Part shown: positions 28,500 through 38,537 of the stretch, one piece after another
How the letters are laid out: the number at the start of each line of letters is the position of its first letter
How positions within the stretch are numbered: position 1 is the first letter of the stretch
DNA from: Verrucomicrobia bacterium Ga0077533
GTDB taxonomy: Bacteria; Verrucomicrobiota; Verrucomicrobiia; Opitutales; Opitutaceae
DNA: 64,000 bases
Direction of reading: 5' to 3'
Assembly (NCBI GenBank): GCA_001464505.1
Contig: LNEH01000155.1
Coordinates: 30,430 to 94,429, forward strand
Position numbers and translations under genes: made by a program
The notes under the pieces: generated by a model
The model's input: the letters and a program-made list of their open reading frames with translations, nothing else
Databases searched by the model: none
What the model was told of the DNA's origin: nothing

Positions 28500-30317
28500 A
28501 TGCCTAAGTCCCCGACCTCACCCAAGAAGGCCGCCAAGCCCGAGGCGCCCGCCGCCCGCATCCTTTCCCCTCGCCGCAAGACCACCGAGGCCACCTCGCT
28601 GCACGGGCTGGCCATCGAGCAACTGGAGCATTTCCACATCGATCCGCGGAGCGAGGCGGGCAAGCCGCTGCTCGCCCTCGCCGAGAAACTCTACGGCGCG
28701 CACGGCGACGTGATGGACCTGTGGGAGGCCACGACGCGCGAGCTGGGCCGCCTGCCGCGACAGGACCGCCTCGCGCTGTTCAACGCCAAGAAGTTCCTCT
28801 CGTTCCAGTTGGCGAAGCTGCTCGACACCCTGCAAAATCCGTCGCGCAAGACCCACCAGTCGCTCCGCTACTCCAACGCGACGATGCTGGCGAAGGGCCC
28901 CTACCCGGTCTTCGACAACGTCACGGCCATCTTCTCGGCCACGCCCGTCATCACCCGCACCGCGACCTACCTCTACGCCTGCTCCGAGTGGATCGACGAC
29001 GCTTTCCAGGGCCGCGAGTTCCTGCACGAGATCTACTCGCGCCTGATGAACCCGACCTCGATCTCGCTCGCCAACCACATCGTGGACATCGAGGCGGGCC
29101 CGATGGCCGGTGAATACATGGCCTGGAACTTCAACTCCGGCATGGGGGCCATCGACGCCGCGCTCTCGCACCTTGTCGGCTACGAGGACGTCGTCCTCTC
29201 CTCGCGCAACATCTACGGCGGCGCCCACCAGTTGCTGCACGACTGGTTCGGCAAGCGCTCCAACCTGAACGTCGGCGTGGTGTTCTTCGACGGCTTCACC
29301 GCCGGTGATTTCACCAAGGCCCTCGCCGGGGTGAAGAAGCAATACGCCGACCGCCTCAAGGCCGGCCGCCGTGTCTATGTCTACCTGGAAAGCCCCTGCA
29401 ACCCGCACGGCGTGTTTCTCGACGTGCCCGGCATCTGCGCCGCCGCGCATGCCGCCGGCCTGACCGTCATCTGCGACAGCACCGTCGGCACTCCCTTCCT
29501 CGTCCGTCCGTTGCAACAGAAGAATCCCGCCGAACGTCCCGATTACGTCATCCACAGCTACACCAAGGACCTCACCGGCCACGGCACCACGACCGCCGGC
29601 GTCGTCATCGGCCGCAATGAGGACATGTTCCTGCCCAAGGGCGACACCTCGCCCTCCGGCAAGAGCTGGCACGACACGCTATTCTGGAACGTCTACTACA
29701 TCAAGGGCGCGTTCCTCGACTCCGACAAGGCCTTCGAGGTGCTCACCGGCATGAAAACCCTCGAGCTGCGCATGCTCAAGAAATGCATCAACACGCTCGT
29801 GTTCGCGCGCTGGCTGGCGAGCAACCCGCTGGTCACCGTCAGCGGCCCGGCCAACGAGGCCGATCCAAACCACGCCATCGCCGCCCGCCTCTCCTACCTC
29901 GGCCTGCCTGCCCCGCTCTTCACCATCAACTTCGAGGCGGCGAAGATCACGCGGGTCACCCTGGAGCGTTTCTTCGATTCGCTCGCGCCGATGTTCGGCC
30001 ACATGGTGTCGCTCGGCCAGAGCAACACCCTCGTGCTCTGCCCCGCGCTCACTTCGCACTCCGAACTCAGCCCCGCGGCCCTCAAGGAGGCCGGCATCAC
30101 GCCGACCACGATCCGCATCTCGGTCGGCGACGAATCACCGCGCGAACTTATCGGCGATTTCCTGGCCGCCGCCCGGGCCATCAACGACGCAATCCCCGGC
30201 TTCACGAAGAAGTTCATGCCGACCGGCGCCATCGACGCGATGGTCGACGAGATCTACGCCGACGTCCACAAGCGCCACGCCGCGGCCCAGCCCCGCCTCG
30301 CCGAATGTGTAAGGTAA
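28500..30317 (+). CDS. Cys/Met-metabolism PLP-dependent enzyme (cystathionine gamma-synthase-like) with N-terminal extension
   Basis: NHIVDIEAGPMAGEYMAWNFNSGMGAIDAALSHL, VICDSTVGTPFLVRP, VIHSYTKDLTGHGTTTAGVVIG. Confidence 0.8.
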   Translation: MPKSPTSPKKAAKPEAPAARILSPRRKTTEATSLHGLAIEQLEHFHIDPRSEAGKPLLALAEKLYGAHGDVMDLWEATTRELGRLPRQDRLALFNAKKFLSFQLAKLLDTLQNPSRKTHQSLRYSNATMLAKGPYPVFDNVTAIFSATPVITRTATYLYACSEWIDDAFQGREFLHEIYSRLMNPTSISLANHIVDIEAGPMAGEYMAWNFNSGMGAIDAALSHLVGYEDVVLSSRNIYGGAHQLLHDWFGKRSNLNVGVVFFDGFTAGDFTKALAGVKKQYADRLKAGRRVYVYLESPCNPHGVFLDVPGICAAAHAAGLTVICDSTVGTPFLVRPLQQKNPAERPDYVIHSYTKDLTGHGTTTAGVVIGRNEDMFLPKGDTSPSGKSWHDTLFWNVYYIKGAFLDSDKAFEVLTGMKTLELRMLKKCINTLVFARWLASNPLVTVSGPANEADPNHAIAARLSYLGLPAPLFTINFEAAKITRVTLERFFDSLAPMFGHMVSLGQSNTLVLCPALTSHSELSPAALKEAGITPTTIRISVGDESPRELIGDFLAAARAINDAIPGFTKKFMPTGAIDAMVDEIYADVHKRHAAAQPRLAECVR

Positions 30318-31273
30318 AGACCTTCGTTGCCGCCTGCGTCTTAGGCGCCACGGTCGCCAGTTTCGGCTCTGTGCCTGCCGCCACCACGGCCGGCACCGTG
30401 AGCGAAAATTCGTTTCCTTCTGCCAGCCTGCAGCACGACCTCGCATACATGCTTTACCTTCCGCCCGGCTATGATGTGACGGCGGCAGTGCGATACCCCG
30501 TGCTCTACCTGCTGCACGGACGCGGCGACAAGATGGCCGCGTGGACGCACATCAAGGCCGACCTTGATGTGCTGATTGTTTCGGGTCGGATCCCGCCGGT
30601 CATTGCCATCATGCCCGACGCACCCGCCAGCCGGCGGGCGGGCTACTACATTGACTCGCAGTTCACCGGCTCGGCCGACCTCACGCTGCCGCCGGGCGAA
30701 CCAGTGGAGACCGCCTTCACGCAGGATTTGATCGCGCATGTCGACGCCAACTACCCGACCCGGACTGACCGGGCCGGCCGCATCGTTGCCGGCTATTCGA
30801 TGGGTGGCTACGGCGCGCTGCGCTACTCCCTCGCGCATCCTGAATTGTTCGGCGCCGCCATCGTGCTGAGTCCGGCGGTTTATTTCCCCCTGCCACCGAC
30901 CGACTCCAGCACCCGCGAATTCGGCGCCTTCGGCAAGGGCGCGAAGCAATTCGATGACGAGGTTTACACGGCCAAAAACTATCCCGCGCTCATCCCGGGA
31001 TTCGTCGCTGCGGGTCGGCCGTTGGTCATGTTCATCGCCGTGGGCGATGATGAAAAGGCCCTGACCGATCCGGCGGAGGCGGCCCACGACCTCGATTACG
31101 AGGCCCACACCCTCTACAACAAAATCCGCCGGATCCCGCTTGTCACCGCCCAGCTGCGGGTGATCGACGGCGGACATGGTTGGGACACGTGGCGCCCGGC
31201 CTTTGTCGAAGGCATCGAACACGTTTTCGGCCGGCTCAAGGCTGCTCCGGCGCCAGCCGCCCCGCGGCGTTGA
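30305..31273 (+). CDS. secreted alpha/beta-hydrolase, esterase-D/feruloyl-esterase-like
   Basis: Signal peptide; YPVLYLLHGRGDKMAAWTH, RIVAGYSMGGYGALRYSLAHPELF; start at ATG 30305 overlaps upstream gene. Confidence 0.8.
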   Translation: MCKVKTFVAACVLGATVASFGSVPAATTAGTVSENSFPSASLQHDLAYMLYLPPGYDVTAAVRYPVLYLLHGRGDKMAAWTHIKADLDVLIVSGRIPPVIAIMPDAPASRRAGYYIDSQFTGSADLTLPPGEPVETAFTQDLIAHVDANYPTRTDRAGRIVAGYSMGGYGALRYSLAHPELFGAAIVLSPAVYFPLPPTDSSTREFGAFGKGAKQFDDEVYTAKNYPALIPGFVAAGRPLVMFIAVGDDEKALTDPAEAAHDLDYEAHTLYNKIRRIPLVTAQLRVIDGGHGWDTWRPAFVEGIEHVFGRLKAAPAPAAPRR

Positions 31274-31294
31274 TTCAGGGCGCCAAGGCCGGCA

Positions 31295-33700
31295 TCACGC
31301 GGCGGTCTTGCTCTTCGGACTGAAGATCGTGAGGCCTTCCAACGACTGGGCGGGCGGCGGGAACAGGAGGCTGCCGAGATAGCCGGTCACAATGCAGATA
31401 AAAATCGAGATCGGCATGTAGAAATAGGGATGAACCAGGTTTTGCGACCAGGCGACGACGGTCAGCATGATGCTGATCGTGATGCCGATGACCACCCCTT
31501 GCCAGTTGGCGCGCCGGGTGAACATTCCCAGGGTGTAGGCACCGGCAAACCCGCCGCTAAGCAGGCCGGAAAGCTCGATCGAGACGTCGAACAGGGAGTC
31601 GATATCATAGCGTGAAAGCAGAAGCGCCAACCCCATGCCGATGATGCCGGCGCCAACCGTCATCCACTCGGCCAGGCGCACGCTCACGGCGGGGTCCGGC
31701 TTTTTCACCAGCTTCTCGTAGAAATCAACCGAGGCGAGCGTGGCCACGCTGTTCAAGATGCTGGAGAGCGTCGACATCGAGGCGGCGAGAATGCCGGCAA
31801 TGATCAGGCCAGTGACACCCACGGGGAGTTCCGCGGCGATGAAAAGCGGGAACGTGGCGTCGGTCGTGAGCAGCGGATTCATCCGCTCCGGGTGGGCCTT
31901 GTAGAAGACGTAGAGCGCGGTGCCAATCAGGTAGAACATGAAGCCGCCGGGCACCATGATGGCCGCGAAAGTCCAGATTGACCGGCTCGCCTCCGGCGCA
32001 GATTTGGTGGACAGCACCCGTTGCATCAGCACCTGATCCTTCGGAAAGGTGAGCACGACATCGAACAACACGAGAAAGATGAAACCCCAGACCGTCGCCT
32101 TCGTCAGGTCAAAGCTCCAGTCGAAGAGCTGCGTCTTATTCTCGGCCGCCGCCGTCGCGAAGAATTCGCCGAATCCGCCATCGAGCTTGAAGACGATGAA
32201 GCCGATCGCGAAGAGCGCGCCGCCAAACATGACAAAGAGTTGCAGGCAGTCCGTCCAGATTACGGCCTTCATCCCGCCCATCGCCGTGTAGCCGATCGTG
32301 ACCGTCCCCATGATCAAAATGCTCCAGACGACATCGAGTCCGGTGATGGTGGAGATCGCGAGCGACGGCAGGAACAGCACCACGCTCATGCGTCCGCCCA
32401 ATTGCATGGCGATGCAGAGCGCGCTCGAGATCGTGCGGATCGCGGGGTGGAAGCGGGTTTCAAGGTAGTGGAACACCGACATCAGGTCGAGGCGCCGGAG
32501 CAGCGGCACGATCCAGACGGCGACGAACATGAGAGCCAGCACCGCGACCAGGTTGTTCATCAGATACTGCCAGTTGGTCGCGAAGGCCTTGGCCGGAATC
32601 GCGATGTAACTGATCGAACTGGTGTTGGTGGCATAGAGGCTGATGCCTGCGGCCCAGTAGGGGATGCTGCGCCCGCCAACGAAAAACTCCGCCGTCGAGT
32701 GCTTCTTCTCGCGCAAGTAAAAATAGAGCCCGATGCCAATCGTGCCCCCGAGGTAGATGGCAACGACCAGCCAATCGAGCGACCCGACCAGCCGCTGGGT
32801 TGGCTCAAGCTCCGCGAACGAAACAGCCGTTGCCCCGGCCTTCGCCTCCGCCCACAAGACACCGTTCTTCCAGCCTGCGCCGGAACTGACCACCGGGTCA
32901 CCCAACTCCTGCAATACGGCCGAAGAACCCGTGATCGTGTGAAATGACACCAGGCGCACCCCCGCCACCGGCGGCCCGTGCAGCAAGTAGAGAATGTGGC
33001 CTTGTCCAATGGGGCGCGCCGTGCCGCTGACCACCCGGCCCGGCAGCGAAGGCTTTGCCAGCCAGCCGGTCTCCAACGTCCAGCGCAGAAGGGAATCTAC
33101 GCTCCCTTCGGGGCCGCGCACGGTAAGGAACAGCGCCTGGTCCTGCGCAACCAATGACGTCGCCTCGCCGGTGTCACCGGGCCAGTCGGCGTGCGGCGTC
33201 CAGCCCGTTGCGGGTGCCGCCAAGTTGAGCGAAAACATCTTCCCGACACCGCCGGAGTCGAGGCCAACAACAAACAACTGATCCGCGCGCACCGCACCCT
33301 GCACGGATTGAAGCGCCGTCGGAAGCGGAGCCAGTGCGCGGGTGACGAGTCGGTTCCCCTCGAGGGTCAGGCGTTCAACTCGCGAAGTCGCATCGTCGTT
33401 TGTCCGGCCGGCGAGCAGGAAGGCTCCGATGCCGTCGGGCACGACGGCATTCACTGGTGCCGACGGCTGCGCCCACTCCAACGGCATCCACTCCCGGCGG
33501 TTTTCGTCATACGCCGAGACTGACGCCGAGGCGAACGCGACTGGGCGACCGGCCAGCACAGTCAAATGCCCCTCGGTGGTCGGACCGGCCAACTCCCCCA
33601 GCGACCCGGTGCGCACCGGAACCAGATTCTCCGCACGCAAGGGCAGAAATGCGCCGAGCAGCAGCAAACAGATGGGCAGGCCCGGCAATGGGGATTTCAT
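31295..33700 (-). CDS. sodium:solute symporter with N-terminal extracytoplasmic Kelch-like domain
   Basis: Signal peptide MKSPLPGLPICLLLLGAFLPLRA, ~330-aa beta-propeller-like region, then SSS core GGRSIPYWAAGISLYATNTSSISYIAIPAKAFATNW. Confidence 0.82.
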   Translation of the reverse strand: MKSPLPGLPICLLLLGAFLPLRAENLVPVRTGSLGELAGPTTEGHLTVLAGRPVAFASASVSAYDENRREWMPLEWAQPSAPVNAVVPDGIGAFLLAGRTNDDATSRVERLTLEGNRLVTRALAPLPTALQSVQGAVRADQLFVVGLDSGGVGKMFSLNLAAPATGWTPHADWPGDTGEATSLVAQDQALFLTVRGPEGSVDSLLRWTLETGWLAKPSLPGRVVSGTARPIGQGHILYLLHGPPVAGVRLVSFHTITGSSAVLQELGDPVVSSGAGWKNGVLWAEAKAGATAVSFAELEPTQRLVGSLDWLVVAIYLGGTIGIGLYFYLREKKHSTAEFFVGGRSIPYWAAGISLYATNTSSISYIAIPAKAFATNWQYLMNNLVAVLALMFVAVWIVPLLRRLDLMSVFHYLETRFHPAIRTISSALCIAMQLGGRMSVVLFLPSLAISTITGLDVVWSILIMGTVTIGYTAMGGMKAVIWTDCLQLFVMFGGALFAIGFIVFKLDGGFGEFFATAAAENKTQLFDWSFDLTKATVWGFIFLVLFDVVLTFPKDQVLMQRVLSTKSAPEASRSIWTFAAIMVPGGFMFYLIGTALYVFYKAHPERMNPLLTTDATFPLFIAAELPVGVTGLIIAGILAASMSTLSSILNSVATLASVDFYEKLVKKPDPAVSVRLAEWMTVGAGIIGMGLALLLSRYDIDSLFDVSIELSGLLSGGFAGAYTLGMFTRRANWQGVVIGITISIMLTVVAWSQNLVHPYFYMPISIFICIVTGYLGSLLFPPPAQSLEGLTIFSPKSKTAA

Positions 33701-33852
33701 GAACAGTGACTCGGGGTGGCAGCGGTAGTGTGCGCGGAAGCGCCGGCACGTCGAGCACCGGGTGGCCGCAAAGAGAACGGGTTCAGGAAAATACTGACAA
33801 GAAACTCCAGCTGTCCCGTAGAGGAACAACTGGAGCGTGTTCTAAACAAGCC

Positions 33853-36030
33853 TTAGAATTTGATCGTATGACTGAGGGAAATGACCCTTCCCCTTCCCGC
33901 AAAATAGTTCAGGAACTGGTCAATTTGTGACCATGGCAGGATATAGAACTTGTTGGTCAAGTTCTCCACGCCCAAGGCGAAGTCGCCCCATTGGGTGGCA
34001 TAGTTTACGGTCAAATGGTGCAGCGTGAGGCCCGAGGTGCGTTCTTCGCCCGACGCACCGACATTGATGTCACGCTTGAAGAGGTTGTCCTGATACAGAG
34101 TCATGCTGCCTTTGTCCGAGAACTTCCAGGTGGCGGACAGATTGAGTTTGTCTGGGCTGATGCTGGCCATGCCCATTTGGCGCGTTAACGGCCCTGTTTC
34201 GGTGGTCCTTGTCATCCCCTTGGTGTGCGAATAGGTGGCATTGAATTTGAACATCTTGTTCGGCCTGAATTCTCCGGTGACTTCCCAACCTTTCAGATCG
34301 ACCGGCCGGCGCTGCATGACGAAGTCCCGCGTGACCGGATCGACCGTCAATGTCACTCCAAAGTCTGAATAGGATTTGTAGTAAGAGGCATTGAAGCTCG
34401 CCTTCTTGCCGTTCCAAGTCACACCCACCTCCTTGTTGTCCGCGATGACCGCCTGCAGGTCGAGAATGCCCGCCACTGACTGGCCCACGGTATTCACATT
34501 GCGCAGGGGGATGCCAACGTTCGGCAAAGTGTAACCCTTGCTGTAGGAACCAAAGACCGACCAGTTGCGGGGCAGCCGCACGATCAGGCCGGCATTCGGG
34601 AGTGTTTCCTGATAACCCAGCGTGCCACCCGTAACCGCCACCCGGTTCCGGAAGTAAGTGGTGGTATAGTTATCGACCTGCAATTCGCCATCTTCGCGGC
34701 GCACGCCGCCACTCACCGTCACGGGGCCGCGGGCGTAGGAGGCCTGCACGAAAGGCGCATTGCTGGTGAAATTCATCGGCGGCACCCACACGCGGGCGGT
34801 CAGGGCGAGTATCTGCTGGGCGGTCTCGTCCAGAATGTCGAAGCCCGTATTAACTTCCAAGCCGGCCACACCGAACAGCTCTTTGTGGGACCAGGAGCTG
34901 CGCAGGCCTCGCTTCTGTGAATTAATTTCCGACTGATCGACCAGCGTGCCCAACGGAGCGATAAGGGGATCCTGGCGGTCGGCGCCATCTTCGGTAAGGA
35001 AGCGCATGGCCTGGCTGGCCTTGTAGATCTGGACATTCAACGAGCCGCCCAGAAGATTCGCGTGGTTGTAGGCCAAGGCGTATTGGTTGAAATCATTGAA
35101 CTCCGTCTTAGAATTAAGGGGCCGGCCGCGGCGGGCCGAGTCAGGAATGCCGAGGCTGCGATCGCCAAACTCGAAGATATAGTTGCCTCTGCCCTCGATG
35201 TGAAACCGGCTGACGGTCAGGGTGGCGCGTTGGTTATTATTTTCCCCGAAGGTGTGGCCTGCCTTGATGAACAGATTCTGGGATTCCGAATCGTTGATCG
35301 AGCCGCTCTGGCTCATCCCCTGCCTCCGGCCATTGGCATCATAGGACATGCCACGTTTGCTGAAGGAGGTGCCAACAACCAAGTCTTTGTTGCCTGACTT
35401 GTGGTAGTAGTTGAGACCCACCCTCCAACTCGTGCTGTCTTCGTCATCGTAACCCGCGATAGAGAACTTCGAGCGCAGCACCGCCTCGCTGCCCTCTTTT
35501 TCCGGGCTCTTCGAGATATAGTTGATGATGCCACCCACTGCTCCGATGCCCTCCGATGCCGATGGTCCGTTGATGACTTCAATCCGGCCGACGACATCCA
35601 TGTCCGTAAAGGTTCCATTACGACTGCCCTCACGCAGCGGCGTAGTTTGGGAAATGCCATCAAACAGGCGCAGGGCGACGCGCCCACGCAGCGTCTCGCC
35701 GGTGTTGTTCATGGCCTGCGTCGCAGGAGCGTAACCCGGGACAATCCTGGACAACACCGCCGTGGCGTCATCTGTCAGTATTTGCGTCCCCGCTATTTCC
35801 GAAGTTGTGATCAACTTGATTGCCCCGGGAATCTGGTCGATCGCCTTGGGCGACCGGTAGCCGGTGGTGACGGTTAATTTCTCCAGCTTGACCACTTCCT
35901 CTTCGGTCTTGTCAGCGTCCGCGACGGGCGTGGTTGTCGTCTGGGCGAGGCCTGTGGCGGCAAAGGCGATGAACAGTAACGCCGCAACCAGGGTCGCGAC
36001 GGATTTGGTTCGGGTAGGGTATGTTTTCAT
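33853..36030 (-). CDS. TonB-dependent receptor
   Basis: Plug domain and C-terminal SLSHTIKF; signal peptide MKTYPTRTKSVATLVAALLFIAFAATGLAQ. Confidence 0.9.
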   Translation of the reverse strand: MKTYPTRTKSVATLVAALLFIAFAATGLAQTTTTPVADADKTEEEVVKLEKLTVTTGYRSPKAIDQIPGAIKLITTSEIAGTQILTDDATAVLSRIVPGYAPATQAMNNTGETLRGRVALRLFDGISQTTPLREGSRNGTFTDMDVVGRIEVINGPSASEGIGAVGGIINYISKSPEKEGSEAVLRSKFSIAGYDDEDSTSWRVGLNYYHKSGNKDLVVGTSFSKRGMSYDANGRRQGMSQSGSINDSESQNLFIKAGHTFGENNNQRATLTVSRFHIEGRGNYIFEFGDRSLGIPDSARRGRPLNSKTEFNDFNQYALAYNHANLLGGSLNVQIYKASQAMRFLTEDGADRQDPLIAPLGTLVDQSEINSQKRGLRSSWSHKELFGVAGLEVNTGFDILDETAQQILALTARVWVPPMNFTSNAPFVQASYARGPVTVSGGVRREDGELQVDNYTTTYFRNRVAVTGGTLGYQETLPNAGLIVRLPRNWSVFGSYSKGYTLPNVGIPLRNVNTVGQSVAGILDLQAVIADNKEVGVTWNGKKASFNASYYKSYSDFGVTLTVDPVTRDFVMQRRPVDLKGWEVTGEFRPNKMFKFNATYSHTKGMTRTTETGPLTRQMGMASISPDKLNLSATWKFSDKGSMTLYQDNLFKRDINVGASGEERTSGLTLHHLTVNYATQWGDFALGVENLTNKFYILPWSQIDQFLNYFAGRGRVISLSHTIKF

Positions 36031-36043
36031 GGGGCAGGGGTAG

Positions 36044-36055
36044 GCAGACGTTTGC
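36044..36055. promoter_or_regulatory. candidate LacI-type operator, one mismatch (GCAGACGTTTGC)
   Basis: Immediately upstream of TonB receptor start at 36030. Confidence 0.45.
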
Positions 36056-36238
36056 GTTGGGTGTGGGGAGTCTGAAATATCTAGGGGTGGCGTCGGAGGC
36101 GGGGAGCAGAATGCTTCAGTTGCGGGGCCGGGTCTGGATCAGACTGGACGGGCGTTGGGAAGTGACTGTGTTCCAAGGGAGAGGAACGTAGAAAACATTT
36201 GGGGCTTGTGGGGTGGGAAAGCTAACGTCCAAGTTTAA

Positions 36239-36250
36239 GCAAACGTTTGC
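36239..36250. promoter_or_regulatory. candidate LacI-type operator GCAAACGTTTGC (perfect palindrome)
   Basis: Between divergent TonB receptor and ADP-ribosylglycohydrolase genes; identical to 38480-38491. Confidence 0.75.
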
Positions 36251-36460
36251 ATTGGCGACGATTTTTAGTTTTCGTCATCGTGTCAACTTTTTTGTTATCT
36301 CATTCAGAAGAGACCCACATAAACGGTCCGAAGATTTTACCAGCCAAGGTTCCGCTCAGTGGACCATAAAACCGTGATCATGACGGCAATGACTGACCGG
36401 AGATTTACCACTCAAGCTTCCCCCACCCAAAAGATTCAGCCACCAAACCATAAGAACATC

Positions 36461-37459
36461 ATGCTAACCAAGAATGACCTGTTGAAAAACAAGGCCCTGC
36501 TGCAAGACCGGGCCCGGGCCAGCCTCGTGGGTCACGCGATCGGTGATTCATTCGGTGATATTGCCCGTTCCCCGGAATATCATCTGCAATATGGCATCAC
36601 CATGGATTTTTCGGACAAGCCGGCACCGGGAACGGATGACACCGAATTTGCCCTGTTGACGGCGCAGACGCTGATCAAGGCCAGCGGAAATTTGACCGAT
36701 GCAGATGTCCTCGAAAGTTGGCGGACCCATGTGCTGCCCCTGTCGGAGTTGAAGCGCGGCGGGGCGAGCGAGCGGGAAGCGGCGGCCAATATCCGGCGCG
36801 GAATATTGCCCCCGCATTCCGGCATCTATAACTCCTATTGCACGAGTGATGGCGCGGCCATGCGGGTGACGCCGATTGGCATCGCCTGTGCCGGTGACCC
36901 GGGGCGAGCCGCGACTTTGGCGGAGATTGATGCCCGTATCAGTCATTCCAGAGATGGACTGTGGGGCGCCCAAGCGGTGGCGGCCGCAGTGGCCGTGGCG
37001 ATGGCCGGTGCCTCGGCCGATGAAGCATTTCAGGCGGCGATCAATGTTACCCCTCCGGATTCATGGATAAGATACGCCTTCACGAAAGCGTTGAGCATCA
37101 TCGAAGAGCAGCAAACGCTGGAAGCCGCTTGGAAGCCGCTGCATGATGCCTTGTGGACCGAATACAAAGCAATTGCCCCCGAAGCGGTCGCTTCTGCACT
37201 GGCCATCGTGAAACTGACCAACGGAGATTTTAAGCGGGGCATTATTTACAGCGGGAATTTCGGCCGCGATGCCGACACCATTTCCGCGATAGTCGGGGCG
37301 ATCAGCGGAGCAATGAATGGGATGGGCCGCATCCCGCCACACTGGATCGAAAAGGTGCGTCTCACCACGGGCGTTTGTCTGCCTTTCACCAAGGGGATGG
37401 ATCTTTTTGACGTTTCTGCCCAATTAGCAGACTTGGTCACCCTTTCCCCTGAACTGTGA
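36461..37459 (+). CDS. ADP-ribosylglycohydrolase family protein
   Basis: ARASLVGHAIGDSFGDIARSP, GTDDTEFALLTAQTLI, GNFGRDADTISAIVGAISGAMNG. Confidence 0.88.
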   Translation: MLTKNDLLKNKALLQDRARASLVGHAIGDSFGDIARSPEYHLQYGITMDFSDKPAPGTDDTEFALLTAQTLIKASGNLTDADVLESWRTHVLPLSELKRGGASEREAAANIRRGILPPHSGIYNSYCTSDGAAMRVTPIGIACAGDPGRAATLAEIDARISHSRDGLWGAQAVAAAVAVAMAGASADEAFQAAINVTPPDSWIRYAFTKALSIIEEQQTLEAAWKPLHDALWTEYKAIAPEAVASALAIVKLTNGDFKRGIIYSGNFGRDADTISAIVGAISGAMNGMGRIPPHWIEKVRLTTGVCLPFTKGMDLFDVSAQLADLVTLSPEL

Positions 37460-38419
37460 TGTTGCTGTTTTGCGCAGAAACCGCTTCAGCTCTTTCCGCG
37501 TGGGCATCGCGAACGCCGCGCCGGGTTTGGTGATCGACAGCGCGGCCACCGCCGTGCCATGGCGAGCCGCCTCGGCGATCCGGCCCTTGTAGCGAACCAG
37601 TCCCGCCGCGAAACCTCCGCAGAACGCGTCGCCGGCGCCGGTCGTATCCACCACCTTCAGGCCACGATGGGCCGGGATGAACATGTGCCTGGCTTTCTCC
37701 GAAATAAAACAGCCCCGGCTGCCCATGGTCACGATCAGGGTTGGCACCTTGAACAGGCGGCATAAGGCATGCAGTGCCTCCCGCGGCATCGCATGCAATG
37801 CCCGCTCGTCGAAATTCCGCCGGTGAATCTCCGGCAGTTTGCGCACGAGAGCGATGAACTCACCCTCGTTTGGAATCAGGATGTCAACGTGCCGCAATAA
37901 CCGCGGGTTAAAATCATGCCGCATCGGCGCGGGATTCAGCACCGTCGTCACCCCGGCCCGATGGGCGAGACGGAGCGTGTGCGCCGTGGTCGACAGGTTT
38001 GATTCCAATTGAGTGACCACCACTTTCGCGCCCGTCAGCAGCGCCCGGGGCACATCACCCGGGGCCAGCCGGGCGTTGGCCCCCGGCTCAATCACGATCA
38101 TGTTCTGTCCCTCGCCGTTGAGCAGGATCACGGCGGTGCCCGTGGGCCGATCCGTCTTGAGCGCAAGCCGGCAGCCGATTTTCTCGCGGCGGTAGAAAGC
38201 GGCCACCTCGCCGGCGTAGGCGCCGCGCCCCATCGCGCCGACAAACATCGTGCGCACACCGGCGCGCCCGCAGGCGATGGCCTGGTTGGACCCTTTGCCG
38301 CCCTGGCCGACTGCCAGCCGGGCTATGACCGTCTGCCCACCCTGTGGAAAATCCGCGCAGGCAAACGTCATGTCCTGCATGATGCTGCCAACGACGAGGA
38401 CTTGCGGGGAGGTGGGCAT
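37424..38419 (-). CDS. PfkB-family carbohydrate kinase (ribokinase-like)
   Basis: GQGGKGSNQAIACGRAG, VVDTTGAGDAFCGGFAAGL. Confidence 0.92.
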   Translation of the reverse strand: MPTSPQVLVVGSIMQDMTFACADFPQGGQTVIARLAVGQGGKGSNQAIACGRAGVRTMFVGAMGRGAYAGEVAAFYRREKIGCRLALKTDRPTGTAVILLNGEGQNMIVIEPGANARLAPGDVPRALLTGAKVVVTQLESNLSTTAHTLRLAHRAGVTTVLNPAPMRHDFNPRLLRHVDILIPNEGEFIALVRKLPEIHRRNFDERALHAMPREALHALCRLFKVPTLIVTMGSRGCFISEKARHMFIPAHRGLKVVDTTGAGDAFCGGFAAGLVRYKGRIAEAARHGTAVAALSITKPGAAFAMPTRKELKRFLRKTATSQFRGKGDQVC

Positions 38420-38479
38420 GATAAAACGGATGGATGCTGGCGGAGCGTTTGCTCGGGGCAGCCTGAAAGGCAAATTTAT

Positions 38480-38491
38480 GCAAACGTTTGC
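38480..38491. promoter_or_regulatory. candidate LacI-type operator GCAAACGTTTGC
   Basis: Between lacI-type gene 3' end and kinase start. Confidence 0.75.
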
Positions 38492-38537
38492 CGCCACCTT
38501 GCGTCAAGAGAAACAATTGCTCCCGGAGCCGGGAAGC

